Shown here in pieces: positions 1-8,305 of a stretch of DNA of 64,000 nucleotides. Location: positions 6,350,001-6,414,000 of the forward strand of contig NC_019738.1 of assembly GCF_000317515.1 (NCBI RefSeq), read 5' to 3'. The stretch comes from Allocoleopsis franciscana PCC 7113. Its GTDB lineage: Bacteria; Cyanobacteriota; Cyanobacteriia; Cyanobacteriales; Coleofasciculaceae. Under the pieces are notes generated by a model. The model saw only the letters and a program-made list of their open reading frames with translations. It was not told the origin of the DNA and ran no database searches. Every line of letters begins with the position of its first letter. Within the stretch, counting starts at the first letter, position 1. The translations under genes were made by a program, and so were the position numbers.

Positions 1-195
1 GTGAACTTCGGGGAGGATGCGTTAGCGAAGCGAGGCGTTTATCTAACGTTCCCGAAGGGTAACACGCTACAAGCAAGAGTTTGTTGGTAGTTGTGGTTGT
101 GAGTAAAAGTAGCAGTCAGTAGTTATGATACATGTAATAGCTTAAAAACAAGTATCAACTTTCTTATTTTTCTATCAATCATCAATTAATGATTT
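1..195. repeat. Intergenic leader with cyanobacterial GCGTTAGC-type repeat remnant
   Basis: The first ~70 bases contain an imperfect inverted arrangement: GCGTTAGCGAAGCG near base 20 and CTAACGTTCCCGAAGGG near 43-59. This resembles short repeats scattered in cyanobacterial genomes. Bases 75-195 are AT-rich and hold no ORF; they presumably carry the promoter of the following ATPase gene. No mobile-element gene is visible, and the sequence left of base 1 is unknown. Confidence 0.4.
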
Positions 196-1575
196 ATGCA
201 TATCAATAAATTACATATTCAAAACTTTAGATGTTTGAAAAGAATTGATTTTAATTTTACACCTGATAATATAGTTGTAATAATTGGTATTAATGGAGCA
301 GGTAAATCATCAGTATTAGATTGTATAGCTAGCCTTTTAATTCAACTCGAAACACGAATAATTAAAATTGAACCATTTGAATATTCTGAAATTGACAGTA
401 TCAATATTAATCAAAAAATAAATAGTTTTTTGACAGTAGATGATATTAATGACAACGCTAAACAAGTTGATGTGTCTATTGAAATCTCAACCGATTTTAA
501 TGACAGTATATCTTGGAAGGTCACAAGAAGTTTAATTGAGAAAGGCCTTGAAGGAGATTACAATCAATTAAATCATTATATTGAGTATCTGCGTCGAAAA
601 TTAGAGTCAAATTCAAACTTTAATTTGCCTTTAATGATATATTATAGGACTCGTAGAATAACATTAGATTCTAAATCTAGAATAATATTAGATACTAAAT
701 CTATTGATTTGGATAATTTAGATAGTAAAGTTTACCCATTCAAAATTAATCAATTGAGTGCTTACAGTGGAAGTTTCAATCCAGAAGTAAATAATTTTCA
801 AAGGTTTTTTACTTGGTTCAGACAAGAGGAAGATTACGAAAATGAAATTCGGTTAAGAGAAGATGATAAGTATAGAAATCCAAATTTAGAGGTTATAAGA
901 AAAGCTTTAGAAAGATTTCTAGAGGGATTTCCAAGCAGCCATTTTTCTAATCTGCGGGTAGTCAGGTCAACATCCCAGAGAAACCTGAATTTTAATCATA
1001 GTAGGATTCCCTCTTTTTTAACAATTACTAAGAATAATCAGGACTTTAAGTTAGAGCAACTCTCTGAAGGAGAAAAGATGCTTTTAATGTTGGTTACTGA
1101 CTTGGCAAGGCGTTTGTCAATTGCTAACCCAGGTTTGGGAGTTGAGGCTTTACATGGTAAAGGCATAGTTTTGATTGATGAAATAGATCTACATTTACAT
1201 CCTCAGTGGCAAAGAATGGTGATTCCTAGCCTGACGCAAACCTTTCCTAATTGTCAGTTTATAGTTACTACTCACTCTCCTCAAGTTTTGAGCAATGTTA
1301 AAAGAGAAAATGTCTTTATTTTAGAAGATTATAAACTAGTAGAGGTAACGCCTTATACTTACGGCAGAGATAGCAATTCAATTTTATATGAATTAATGGA
1401 TGTGAGCGCACGACCAAAGGAAGTTCAGGATAAAATTAATGCTTGTTTTGATTTGATAAATGAAGAAAAATTAGAAGAAGCAAAAAGTAAACTGCAAGAA
1501 CTAGCAGATTTACTGGGTGAATACGATTCCGAAATCGTTAGGGCTAAAACACTAATTAATTTTTTAACCGAGTAA
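196..1575 (+). CDS. ptuA: PtuA-like AAA ATPase of a Septu-type defence pair
   Basis: This is a 459-residue SMC/OLD-like ATPase. It has a Walker A at residues 31-39 (GINGAGKSS), an ABC-type signature LSEGEK near residue 289, a Walker B VLIDEID near 325-332 and an H-loop TTHSPQ near 358-363. The architecture and length match PtuA-type ATPases of Septu systems, which pair with an HNH nuclease to restrict phage. The nuclease gene follows after one base, so the two are almost certainly co-transcribed and translationally coupled. The coding DNA is much more AT-rich than most of the window, which suggests horizontal acquisition. Similar ATPases also act as retron effectors, and the window edge hides whether a reverse transcriptase lies upstream. 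Function is inferred from motifs and pairing. Confidence 0.82.
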   Translation: MHINKLHIQNFRCLKRIDFNFTPDNIVVIIGINGAGKSSVLDCIASLLIQLETRIIKIEPFEYSEIDSININQKINSFLTVDDINDNAKQVDVSIEISTDFNDSISWKVTRSLIEKGLEGDYNQLNHYIEYLRRKLESNSNFNLPLMIYYRTRRITLDSKSRIILDTKSIDLDNLDSKVYPFKINQLSAYSGSFNPEVNNFQRFFTWFRQEEDYENEIRLREDDKYRNPNLEVIRKALERFLEGFPSSHFSNLRVVRSTSQRNLNFNHSRIPSFLTITKNNQDFKLEQLSEGEKMLLMLVTDLARRLSIANPGLGVEALHGKGIVLIDEIDLHLHPQWQRMVIPSLTQTFPNCQFIVTTHSPQVLSNVKRENVFILEDYKLVEVTPYTYGRDSNSILYELMDVSARPKEVQDKINACFDLINEEKLEEAKSKLQELADLLGEYDSEIVRAKTLINFLTE

Positions 1576-1576
1576 A

Positions 1577-2227
1577 GTGAAGCATATTGTCAAAGGTAAG
1601 GAACCTCAATCATTACTGGAACATCGCTTAAAATCTCATGCCGATTACAACAACTATTCTGAAAAAGATGATCTGCGACAATCATTGCTGACTGAGCAGG
1701 GATACATTTGTTGCTATTGTATGGAGCGCATTGCCAAAAACAAGATGAAAATTGAGCATTGGCGATCCCAAAGTATTTATCATAATTTACAATTAGATTA
1801 CCAAAATCTGCTTGGTGCTTGCCAAGGCAATCAAGGCCAACCTCAACATTTACAACATTGTGATACAAGAAAGGGTGAAATCGAAATTACGATTAATCCT
1901 ACTGACGCTAGTAGAAGATGTGAGAATTTAATCAAATATCGCGGCAATGGTCAAATCTACTCGGATGATGTAACTATTAATCGCGAATTAAACGAAGTTT
2001 TGAACCTCAATCTAGAAACTTTGACTAAAAATCGTAAAGCAGTTCTGGATGCTGTTATTCTCGGCTTGCAGAAAAAATATCCATCTAAGTCTTGGACAGT
2101 AGCCATTTTAAGTAAAGAAATTGCCAGATATAGTAATATAAATGAGAAGTCTCAATATGAACCCTACTGTCAATTCATCATTTTTTGGTTGAACAAAAGG
2201 TTGTCGGTAGAATCAAAGAAAAAGTAA
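1577..2227 (+). CDS. ptuB: PtuB-like HNH endonuclease (TIGR02646-type)
   Basis: This 216-residue protein has an HNH/zinc-finger core: Cys45-x-x-Cys48, IEHW with His61, an Asn-containing NLLGACQGN stretch (residues 78-85) and HCDTRKG with His94. This is the pattern of the retron/Septu-associated TIGR02646 HNH family. In Septu the nuclease is the DNA-cutting partner of the PtuA ATPase. The start is GTG one base after the ptuA stop, with no strong ribosome-binding site of its own, which favours coupled translation. The residues C-terminal to about 110 are helical with no recognised domain. The base composition is AT-rich like ptuA, so the two genes look like one transferred cassette. Confidence 0.8.
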   Translation: MKHIVKGKEPQSLLEHRLKSHADYNNYSEKDDLRQSLLTEQGYICCYCMERIAKNKMKIEHWRSQSIYHNLQLDYQNLLGACQGNQGQPQHLQHCDTRKGEIEITINPTDASRRCENLIKYRGNGQIYSDDVTINRELNEVLNLNLETLTKNRKAVLDAVILGLQKKYPSKSWTVAILSKEIARYSNINEKSQYEPYCQFIIFWLNKRLSVESKKK

Positions 2228-2263
2228 AGGTTAAAAGCCCAAACCGTTGGTGCATAGTGCTAC

Positions 2264-2297
2264 TTCGGTAGGCTGTAACCCAAATTTAGCAGAGCAT
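2264..2297. repeat. Direct repeat DR-L flanking the toxin-antitoxin/Uma2 block
   Basis: A 34-bp segment beginning TTCGGTAGGCTGTAACCCAA recurs at 3723-3756 in the same orientation with 32 of 34 bases identical. The two copies lie about 1.46 kb apart, on either side of the DUF5615, DUF433 and Uma2 genes. Both copies are followed by a short stretch ending in a GCGATCGC palindrome. The arrangement suggests duplication or insertion of the block. Confidence 0.7.
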
Positions 2298-2345
2298 CGC
2301 GGAACTGGGTTTCAGATGCCGTTGGCACAACTAAAGAGCGATCGC

Positions 2346-2693
2346 CTAAAAAGGTAGGTAATCAACCACATTCAGCCATTCCTCAGATTCTGAAGCCAGA
2401 GCAATCAATTCCAAATCTTTGACAAATTGCCCAAGCGTACCCCCTAACTGATGTCCAAATATCAACCCTGCAAAAGGTCGTTCCTGACGCTGCCAATCTT
2501 CAGCTAATGCTTTAAAACGAATATCCTGAGTGAACAAAACTCGACCCAGTGAACTAGCACGTTCCAGAAGTGCCTCATCAGTTAACTCTGCTGAACTGTC
2601 TTCAATTGCAGTGAGAACATCTATACCACGACGACGCAATTGATCTGTAATAGCTTGAGGTACATGAACGTCCATGTAGAGTGCGATCGCCAC
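2346..2693 (-). CDS. DUF5615 PIN-like toxin-type protein
   Basis: A 115-residue protein with the DUF5615 (Mut7-C/PIN-like) layout: an early acidic residue in LYMDVHVP, DEALLERASSLGRVLFTQD in the middle with its Asp, and a C-terminal LI-FGHQLG region. PIN-like proteins of this class are Mg-dependent ribonuclease toxins in type II-like modules. The gene follows the DUF433 gene directly: that gene's stop ends at 2694 and this start is at 2693. That is the classic antitoxin-first order. RNase activity is inferred from family only. Confidence 0.72.
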   Translation of the reverse strand: MAIALYMDVHVPQAITDQLRRRGIDVLTAIEDSSAELTDEALLERASSLGRVLFTQDIRFKALAEDWQRQERPFAGLIFGHQLGGTLGQFVKDLELIALASESEEWLNVVDYLPF

Positions 2694-3008
2694 TTATAAC
2701 AATCCTCTTGCCTTCATTCGCACAAAGAAAGGAGAAGGTGATGCTTGTGATTTTGCCTGTTGCGCTTGCTCCCATTCCAGGCGAATTTCATTGTCAACCT
2801 CATCCTGGCGATCAAAGTAATACACCATCGCCGCATGAGCTTCTGATAGCGTCAGGTAAGGATGCTGTCGGCACATTTCTTCCACAGACCAACCATAAGC
2901 CAAATAATCCATGACAATCTGAGCGACACGCACACGCGGTATCCGCTGTAACCGTGCGGGTTGACCTTCCGCTTTCTCGATATGAGGATAAATTACTCCT
3001 GGTGTCAT
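2694..3008 (-). CDS. DUF433 antitoxin-like protein
   Basis: A 104-residue protein with a DUF433 core. It opens with TPGVIYPHIEK, then RIPRVRVAQIVMDYLAYGWSVEEM, a helix-turn-helix-like segment typical of DUF433, followed by YPYLTL-type sequence (here HPYLTLSEAHAAMVYYFD). DUF433 proteins are commonly encoded next to DUF5615 PIN-like proteins in cyanobacteria and are read as antitoxin and DNA-binding partner. The stop abuts the start of the downstream toxin-like gene, so the two form a bicistron. Autoregulation would be expected, but no operator was identified. Confidence 0.72.
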   Translation of the reverse strand: MTPGVIYPHIEKAEGQPARLQRIPRVRVAQIVMDYLAYGWSVEEMCRQHPYLTLSEAHAAMVYYFDRQDEVDNEIRLEWEQAQQAKSQASPSPFFVRMKARGLL

Positions 3009-3086
3009 GGCATTGGTTTTGAATCCCTACTGAAGCCTAGAATAACAAGTCTAAGTGAGCAGAGCTATTCTGTAAGGAATTATCTT

Positions 3087-3698
3087 TCATTCGTTTTCTT
3101 CATCACTAGGAATTGCCCTAGCCCAAATAATCTGCTCGACTGTCAAAACCAACTCTGGGAAAGTGCCTGAAACAATCTGCTCACTACCAGCGAACTCTGT
3201 ACCTTCATACAGTTCCTCAACCAGGGTAAAAATCGTCACCTTTGATGTCAGTGGGTCAACGACCCAGTATTCTGGAATGTTTAAAACGTTGTACTCAACA
3301 CGCTTAGCGCGATAATCTACAATCTTTGTCGATTCGCTAACGACTTCGATCGCTAAAATCGGAGGAGGTTCGTTGAGTTCAATGACAGCCTCGCGGGTTC
3401 TTAACTCGCGCCACTGCTGGGTAGGGATAACGGTCAAATCGGGAATGCGGGAGGTATCCCACTTGCCTGCACGAGGAGAACGCACACCAATCGCCACGGG
3501 TCGAACAATCCAGTCGTGTCCGCTACGCCCAATTTCGGCATCGATTTGCCGATAGAGAAAGTCAATGATTTCGACCTGTTGCCCGGTGCCAATACTCATT
3601 GCCACTAATTCCCCGTTCACCAACTCGTAGCGGGTATCAGTCCCGTCTGAGTAAGTCAGATACTCCTCAAAGGTTAGTTTCTTAGTCGTTACAGTCAT
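3087..3698 (-). CDS. Uma2 family (DUF820) endonuclease-like protein
   Basis: A member of the Uma2/DUF820 family, a PD-(D/E)XK-fold group greatly expanded in cyanobacteria with mostly unknown roles. Visible marks are TFEEYLTYSDGTDTRYELVNGELV near the N-terminus, the PDLTVIP segment, and LAIEVVSEST followed by YRAKRVEYNVLNIPEYWVVDP, which carries the conserved Glu/Lys cluster. The ATG at 3698 is chosen because AAGGGGG lies just upstream; a longer frame to 3764 would run into the 34-bp direct repeat and adds no conserved residues. It lies in the same orientation as the DUF433/DUF5615 pair and may belong to the same mobile block. Confidence 0.82.
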   Translation of the reverse strand: MTVTTKKLTFEEYLTYSDGTDTRYELVNGELVAMSIGTGQQVEIIDFLYRQIDAEIGRSGHDWIVRPVAIGVRSPRAGKWDTSRIPDLTVIPTQQWRELRTREAVIELNEPPPILAIEVVSESTKIVDYRAKRVEYNVLNIPEYWVVDPLTSKVTIFTLVEELYEGTEFAGSEQIVSGTFPELVLTVEQIIWARAIPSDEENE

Positions 3699-3722
3699 GG
3701 TCGCCCCCTTCGGAGCATCTAG

Positions 3723-3756
3723 TTCGGTAGGCTGTAACCCAACTTTAACAGAGCAT
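3723..3756. repeat. Direct repeat DR-R (partner of 2264-2297)
   Basis: Second copy of the 34-bp direct repeat, 32 of 34 bases identical to the copy at 2264-2297. It lies immediately upstream of the Uma2 gene start. A GCGATCGC site follows at about 3775. Confidence 0.7.
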
Positions 3757-3958
3757 TTTGCCACAACCCAAGAGCGATCGCGTTAACCAGGCGGGGCGTA
3801 GCCCAGCGCAGCTACTTTCAGCAGATTGCTATTTCTTCATTAGAATACTTGCATAAATCGCTACAACCTCAGTGATAAGTACAATAACTACGTAGTCAAC
3901 TCCCAACCCCCAATCCCGATTAAGGTTGTTCTACTTCTATTGAGACAACGCTGGCTCT

Positions 3959-5173
3959 ATGCGTATTTTATTTTTACATTCCAACTTTCCAGCCCAGTTT
4001 CGGCACCTTGCTGTCGCCTTAGCCCAAAACTCCAATCATAAAGTTGTCTTCGGCACGACTCGCAAAGAAGGGGCGCTTCCAGGTGTCTATAAAGCTATCT
4101 ATACCCCCTCCCGCGAAGCTCACCCCCAAACTCATCACTATGTGCGATCGTTAGAAGGTGCAGTGCTTCAGGGTCAAGCCGTCTATCGTCTGGCTGACCA
4201 ACTCAAGGCTCAAAGTTTTATCCCAGATGTAGTCTACGCTCATTCGGGTTGGGGGCCGAGTTTATTTATCAAAGATATTTTTCCCAAAGCTAAGCTTCTT
4301 TGCTATTTTGAATGGTTTTACCATGCTCACGGTTCAGATGCTGACTTTGACCCCAGTGAACCCCTGACGGCTGATGATGAAGCCCGGATTCGCATCAAGA
4401 ATGCTCCCATATTAATTGATCTCTATAGTTGCGATCGCGGACTTGCTCCCACCTATTGGCAACGACAGCAATTCCCACCGGAATATCACAACAAAATTAA
4501 GGTTCACCATGATGGCGTGGATACCCAATTCTTCCAGCCCCAACCAGGCGCGAAGTTATTCCTACCCCGCATCAATCTAGACTTGCGAGAAGTCCCTGAA
4601 ATTGTGACCTATGTAGCGCGGGGAATGGAACCCTATCGAGGATTTCCCCAATTAATTGAGACTGTAGCATTGCTGCAAAAGCGACGCCCTCAGTGCCATG
4701 TTGTGATTGTGGGAGAAAACCGCGTGGCTTATGGCAGGACGCTACCCGACGGCAAAACATACAAAGATGTAATGCTGGAAAAAGTGCCCCTCGACCTCAA
4801 TCGAGTCCACTTTACCGGTTTGCTCCCTTACCCGGAATACTTGCAAGTTCTCCAAGCGAGTTCCGTCCATCTTTATCTCACCCGCCCCTTCGTTTTGTCC
4901 TGGTCAATGCTAGAAGCACTATCCGCCGGTTGTTTGGTGGTGGCTTCTAATACAGCGCCAGTGACGGAGATGATTCAGGACGGTATAAATGGTCTGCTGG
5001 TAGACTTTTTCGATACCCAAGCCATCTGCGATCGCATCGAGTACGCCCTTGACAATCCCACCCAAATGGTATCCATTCGCCATCAAGCGAGGGAAACCAT
5101 TTTAGAGCGTTACGATTTGGCTCAATTATTACCACAACACTTGCAGTGGATACAGGAAATTACTGAACAATGA
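3959..5173 (+). CDS. Family 4 glycosyltransferase (GT-B fold)
   Basis: A 404-residue GT-B glycosyltransferase. The N-terminal Rossmann half starts MRILFLHSNFPAQF, and an acceptor-side region contains YAHSGWGPSLF. The C-terminal half has VTYVARGMEPYRGF (nucleotide-sugar binding) and the E-x7-E-like signature around SWSMLEALSAGCLVVAS. Family 4 enzymes transfer sugars from nucleotide donors with retention, usually for polysaccharide, lipid or glycoside synthesis; the substrate cannot be read here. Its TGA overlaps the ATG of the next glycosyltransferase (ATGA at 5170-5173), so the two are translationally coupled and probably act in the same glycan pathway. No membrane segment is evident; it is likely cytosolic or peripheral. 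Confidence 0.85.
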   Translation: MRILFLHSNFPAQFRHLAVALAQNSNHKVVFGTTRKEGALPGVYKAIYTPSREAHPQTHHYVRSLEGAVLQGQAVYRLADQLKAQSFIPDVVYAHSGWGPSLFIKDIFPKAKLLCYFEWFYHAHGSDADFDPSEPLTADDEARIRIKNAPILIDLYSCDRGLAPTYWQRQQFPPEYHNKIKVHHDGVDTQFFQPQPGAKLFLPRINLDLREVPEIVTYVARGMEPYRGFPQLIETVALLQKRRPQCHVVIVGENRVAYGRTLPDGKTYKDVMLEKVPLDLNRVHFTGLLPYPEYLQVLQASSVHLYLTRPFVLSWSMLEALSAGCLVVASNTAPVTEMIQDGINGLLVDFFDTQAICDRIEYALDNPTQMVSIRHQARETILERYDLAQLLPQHLQWIQEITEQ

Positions 5174-6846
5174 AAACAGCCGCGATTCTTTATCAGCCAG
5201 ACGGATTCGAGACTCAAGGTCAGCGCTTAATGGGTCGTCAAGCCGCAGGTGAGGGATTCCTCAAAGCCTTAGCGCGTCATGGTAAGGCAGAATCTCTGTA
5301 TTGTTCGACCAAGGACAAGGCAGGATTTGAAGCCTTTTCTCAACAGGTTCGCCCTTGGTTATCGAACTCTCGCCCAATTCGCTGGCTGCCGGCGGGTAAT
5401 CCCGTCGCCTTAGCAGAAGCCGGCACTCTCTACAGACCCGACCCGCTGATTAGTGAACTCGCTTGGCAACGGCGCTTTGCCAATCAACAGGCATACAGCC
5501 TCTGTGGCGTTACCCATACTCTGGCGAGTAAAGGGGCAATGGAGGGTATTGGGAACCTGCTGATTGCCCCGATCCAGCCTTGGGATGCTGTGATCTGCAC
5601 CTCTAGGGCGGTCAAAATGATGGTGGAACGGCTTCTCGGAAGTTGGGCTGAGTATCTCGCTGTGCGCCTGGGTGCTAAACCTGCCGTTCAGTTCAGGTTG
5701 CCGGTGATTCCCCTCGGCATCGATTGTGAGGCGTTCCCCCAAGGTCAGGTTGCCCAAGAAACTCGGAGTCAGTTGCGCCAAAAACTGGGAATTGGCCCGG
5801 ATGACCTCGTGGTCTTGTTTGTCGGTCGGCTAATCTTCAATGCCAAAGCCCATCCCGTCCCTATGTATCTGGCGATGGAACGGGCAGCCCAAGCGACTAA
5901 GTCTAAGGTGCATCTGATCCAGGCGGGTTGGTTTGAAGACCAGCAACAGGAAGTGGCCTTTAAAAACACGGCCTCTGTTTTTAGCCCTACCGTTAACCAT
6001 CTGTTTGTGGATGGACGGCAACCGGAGATTCGCCAAGATATTTGGTCTGTCGCAGATGTCTTTATCTCCTTGGCAGACAATATCCAGGAAACTTTCGGGC
6101 TAACTCCGGTTGAGGCGATGGCGGCAGGTTTACCGGTTGTTGTGGCAGATTGGGACGGTTATAAGGATACGGTACGCCACGAATTGGATGGTTTTCGGGT
6201 TCCTACTCTGATGCCACCTCCTGGATGCGGTTTGGATTTTGCCGCGAATTATCACGATGACAATCTGAACTACAGCACCTATGTCGGTCACATTAGTCAG
6301 ATGACGGCGGTGGATGTGGATGCCTGTACTGAGGCGTTAACCGTTTTATTGACCCAGCCAGAAGTCCGACAACGTTTGGGAGAAAATGGTCGAGTTCGTG
6401 CGCGTGAAATCTATGATTGGTCGGTGGTGATTGGGGCTTATGAAGCCCTGTGGGAAGAATTAGCTGAATTACGGACAAAAGCAAAAGTATCAGCGCCTGT
6501 GGCTGCGGAAAAACCGCCCCATCCTTTGTGTGACGACCCCTTTCATCTGTTATCTCATTATCCGACCCAGAGTTTGGGACAGGATATGGTTCTAGGTTTG
6601 GGTGCGATGGCGGCACCGGAAAAATTGCAGGCACTCCGCACCAGTTGGATGACGAACTTTGGGGCAGACAAGCGATCGCCAACTGCGATGATTGATCAGG
6701 TACTAGAAGCGATCGCAAAAGAAGGCTCTATCAAAGTAGCTGACATTCTACAGCGCTTCGCTGGCTCGGAACTGGGGGCTGTGGTCTATCTATCCCGAAC
6801 TTTGGTGTATCTGCTCAAGTTTGATGTATTGCGACAGGTGCGCTGA
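5170..6846 (+). CDS. Family 4 glycosyltransferase with C-terminal extension
   Basis: A 558-residue GT-B glycosyltransferase coupled to the preceding gene by a 4-base overlap. Donor-domain marks are LVVLFVGRLIFNAKAHP near residue 220 and the signature ETFGLTPVEAMAAGLPVVVADWDGYKDTV near 310-335, with the two catalytic-type Glu residues. Roughly 100 residues follow the GT domain (after about 450), containing GLGAMAAPEKLQALRTSW and a helical tail with no assigned domain. That extension is longer than in ordinary family 4 enzymes. The substrate is unknown; pairing with another GT4 suggests successive transfers in building one glycan. Confidence 0.85.
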   Translation: MKTAAILYQPDGFETQGQRLMGRQAAGEGFLKALARHGKAESLYCSTKDKAGFEAFSQQVRPWLSNSRPIRWLPAGNPVALAEAGTLYRPDPLISELAWQRRFANQQAYSLCGVTHTLASKGAMEGIGNLLIAPIQPWDAVICTSRAVKMMVERLLGSWAEYLAVRLGAKPAVQFRLPVIPLGIDCEAFPQGQVAQETRSQLRQKLGIGPDDLVVLFVGRLIFNAKAHPVPMYLAMERAAQATKSKVHLIQAGWFEDQQQEVAFKNTASVFSPTVNHLFVDGRQPEIRQDIWSVADVFISLADNIQETFGLTPVEAMAAGLPVVVADWDGYKDTVRHELDGFRVPTLMPPPGCGLDFAANYHDDNLNYSTYVGHISQMTAVDVDACTEALTVLLTQPEVRQRLGENGRVRAREIYDWSVVIGAYEALWEELAELRTKAKVSAPVAAEKPPHPLCDDPFHLLSHYPTQSLGQDMVLGLGAMAAPEKLQALRTSWMTNFGADKRSPTAMIDQVLEAIAKEGSIKVADILQRFAGSELGAVVYLSRTLVYLLKFDVLRQVR

Positions 6847-6857
6847 ACAGGTCAGGC

Positions 6858-6884
6858 TAGGGGTAGGCACTAGACCTGCCCCTA
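6858..6884 (+). terminator. Stem-loop after the glycosyltransferase pair
   Basis: A 10-bp stem (TAGGGGTAGG pairing with CCTGCCCCTA, one G-T wobble) with a 7-base loop lies 11 bases after the second glycosyltransferase stop. There is no T-run, so it is a possible terminator or a dispersed palindrome. Confidence 0.45.
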
Positions 6885-6941
6885 CAGATTCCAACACAGC
6901 TTTTGTACAAAACTATCAGCTAGCAGATGTGTTCGGTTGAG

Positions 6942-7073
6942 TTAAGTAGGTAGGCACAAATAAACGCAGGTATGTCAACAAATGTTAAGAGCCTAAAACC
7001 CTCTTCCCTTCTGCCTTCTGCCTTCTGCCTTCTGCCTCGCCTCAACGACAAATATTAATGCCCACCTACTTAA
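6942..7073. mobile_element. MITE-like element with TTAAGTAGGT inverted termini
   Basis: The left end TTAAGTAGGTAGGCA (6942 onward) is matched as an inverted repeat by TGCCCACCTACTTAA ending at 7073, giving about 132 bp with no ORF. The interior holds four perfect tandem copies of TTCTGCC at 7009-7036. The TTAA at both ends would fit a TTAA target duplication. It fills most of the gap between the glycosyltransferases and the TonB-like gene. Confidence 0.65.
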
Positions 7074-7487
7074 TATATCCTGGCTGTTTTACAGTAAGCC
7101 CAAATCCTTGCTGAGGATTGTGTTCGTAGGTTCGGTTTTGCTGCGAGCAGATGATACTTGAAAACGGGTCACTAGAGTCCTTGGCTTTACCTTGTCGCCG
7201 ATAGAATCACCTTGCAAATTTTCAATAAATGCGGTAGCTTCTTGATAAACTCTTGCAAGATATCTTACCGTAGAGACCTATTGAGGTTAATAACCCCAGT
7301 TCCAGCAGGATCGTCTGGTGAAATTGCCGTGACCAAAATTAGCCTGTAGCTAGGCACAACACCTGCTGACCCAATGGTCTGTTACAGCTAGCGGAACTCG
7401 TGGTTGTCGGTCTTCAAAAAAGCTGCTGAGTCTAGGAGCTATCTAATCTAATGGGTCTGAGAGGGACATCTGCACATTTTTAACACC
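7074..7487. other. Upstream region of the iron-uptake operon
   Basis: About 410 bases without a credible ORF or clear terminator. They presumably contain the promoter of the TonB-like/futB unit. No confident Fur box or -10/-35 pair could be assigned by eye. Confidence 0.3.
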
Positions 7488-8288
7488 ATGGCTCATCCTC
7501 GTTTTTTCAAAGACTGGCCTGCTCCTGTACGGATTCTGATTCGACCGATGTGGTTCATCTCACTCGGATTGCACGCCCTACTGCTGAGTATACCAATCCC
7601 TTCTCAACAACAGGCTGAGTCGCCTTCTGAGAAAAAATCTGTCAAAGTGACGCAGTTGCCTCCTCCGGCTTCTCCTCAACCCTCTCCCACGGTTCAACAA
7701 CCCACACCTTCCCCTGTCGTGCAGCCGAGTACGTTCATACCCGTCAGACCCACTCCTAGAGTACAGCCGAGCTCATCACTGATTATTAAACCCTCTCCAC
7801 GACTTCAGCAACCTCAGCCGTCTCCTACTATGGCGCAAAACACGCCAACCCCAAGTCCGACACCCACGCCAAGTCCAACTCCTACACTAAGCCCAACTCC
7901 TACACCAAGCCCAACTCCTACACCAAGCCCAACTCCTACACCAAGCCCAACTCCCACGCCAAGTCCGACACCAGATGATACATTGGCAGAGTTTCCCCAG
8001 ATTGAGGGAGCTCAAGCGGGTTGTAATGGTTTACTAGGGTGTTGGCAAACACCGGAAACGCAGTGGCGTTATGTATCAAGCAATCTCGAACAGAAGCTAG
8101 AAGCTAAAGGGTATGAAGTGAAGGCGTTAGATCTCGAAGATGACACAGGAAGAAGAGTATATGAGGTGTCTAAGGCTGGTGAGATCAAGTATTATCTCAA
8201 CGTACTTTCCACAAACCGAGGCACAGTGTACAGAATTTCTCAAGAGCCACTGACCCGCGAAGAACTCAATCAGGCGGCAGCGCTCTAG
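7488..8288 (+). CDS. Pro/Thr-rich TonB-like single-pass membrane protein
   Basis: A 266-residue protein built like TonB. A short cytoplasmic N-terminus is followed by one membrane helix near residues 22-37 (PMWFISLGLHALLLSIPIP). A long Pro-rich linker (about 55-165) ends in tandem TPTPSP units, and a compact C-terminal domain (about 170-260) contains AQAGCNGLLGCWQTPETQWR and VYEVSKAGEIKYYLNVLS. It starts an apparent operon 17 bases ahead of the FutB-type permease, so a role in iron or siderophore uptake is plausible. The C-terminal domain is not the classical TonB CTD as far as I can recognise, so energy transduction to outer-membrane receptors is inference. Confidence 0.65.
   Translation: MAHPRFFKDWPAPVRILIRPMWFISLGLHALLLSIPIPSQQQAESPSEKKSVKVTQLPPPASPQPSPTVQQPTPSPVVQPSTFIPVRPTPRVQPSSSLIIKPSPRLQQPQPSPTMAQNTPTPSPTPTPSPTPTLSPTPTPSPTPTPSPTPTPSPTPTPSPTPDDTLAEFPQIEGAQAGCNGLLGCWQTPETQWRYVSSNLEQKLEAKGYEVKALDLEDDTGRRVYEVSKAGEIKYYLNVLSTNRGTVYRISQEPLTREELNQAAAL
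7842..7973 (+). repeat. In-gene tandem repeat encoding TPTPSP units
   Basis: An 18-bp unit close to ACTCCTACACCAAGCCCA is repeated in tandem within the TonB-like gene, encoding (T-P-T-P-S-P)n. The central copies are nearly identical at DNA level, while the outer copies differ at third positions. Length variation by slippage is likely. Confidence 0.85.
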
Positions 8289-8305
8289 GCAACTGCAATA
8301 ATGAC

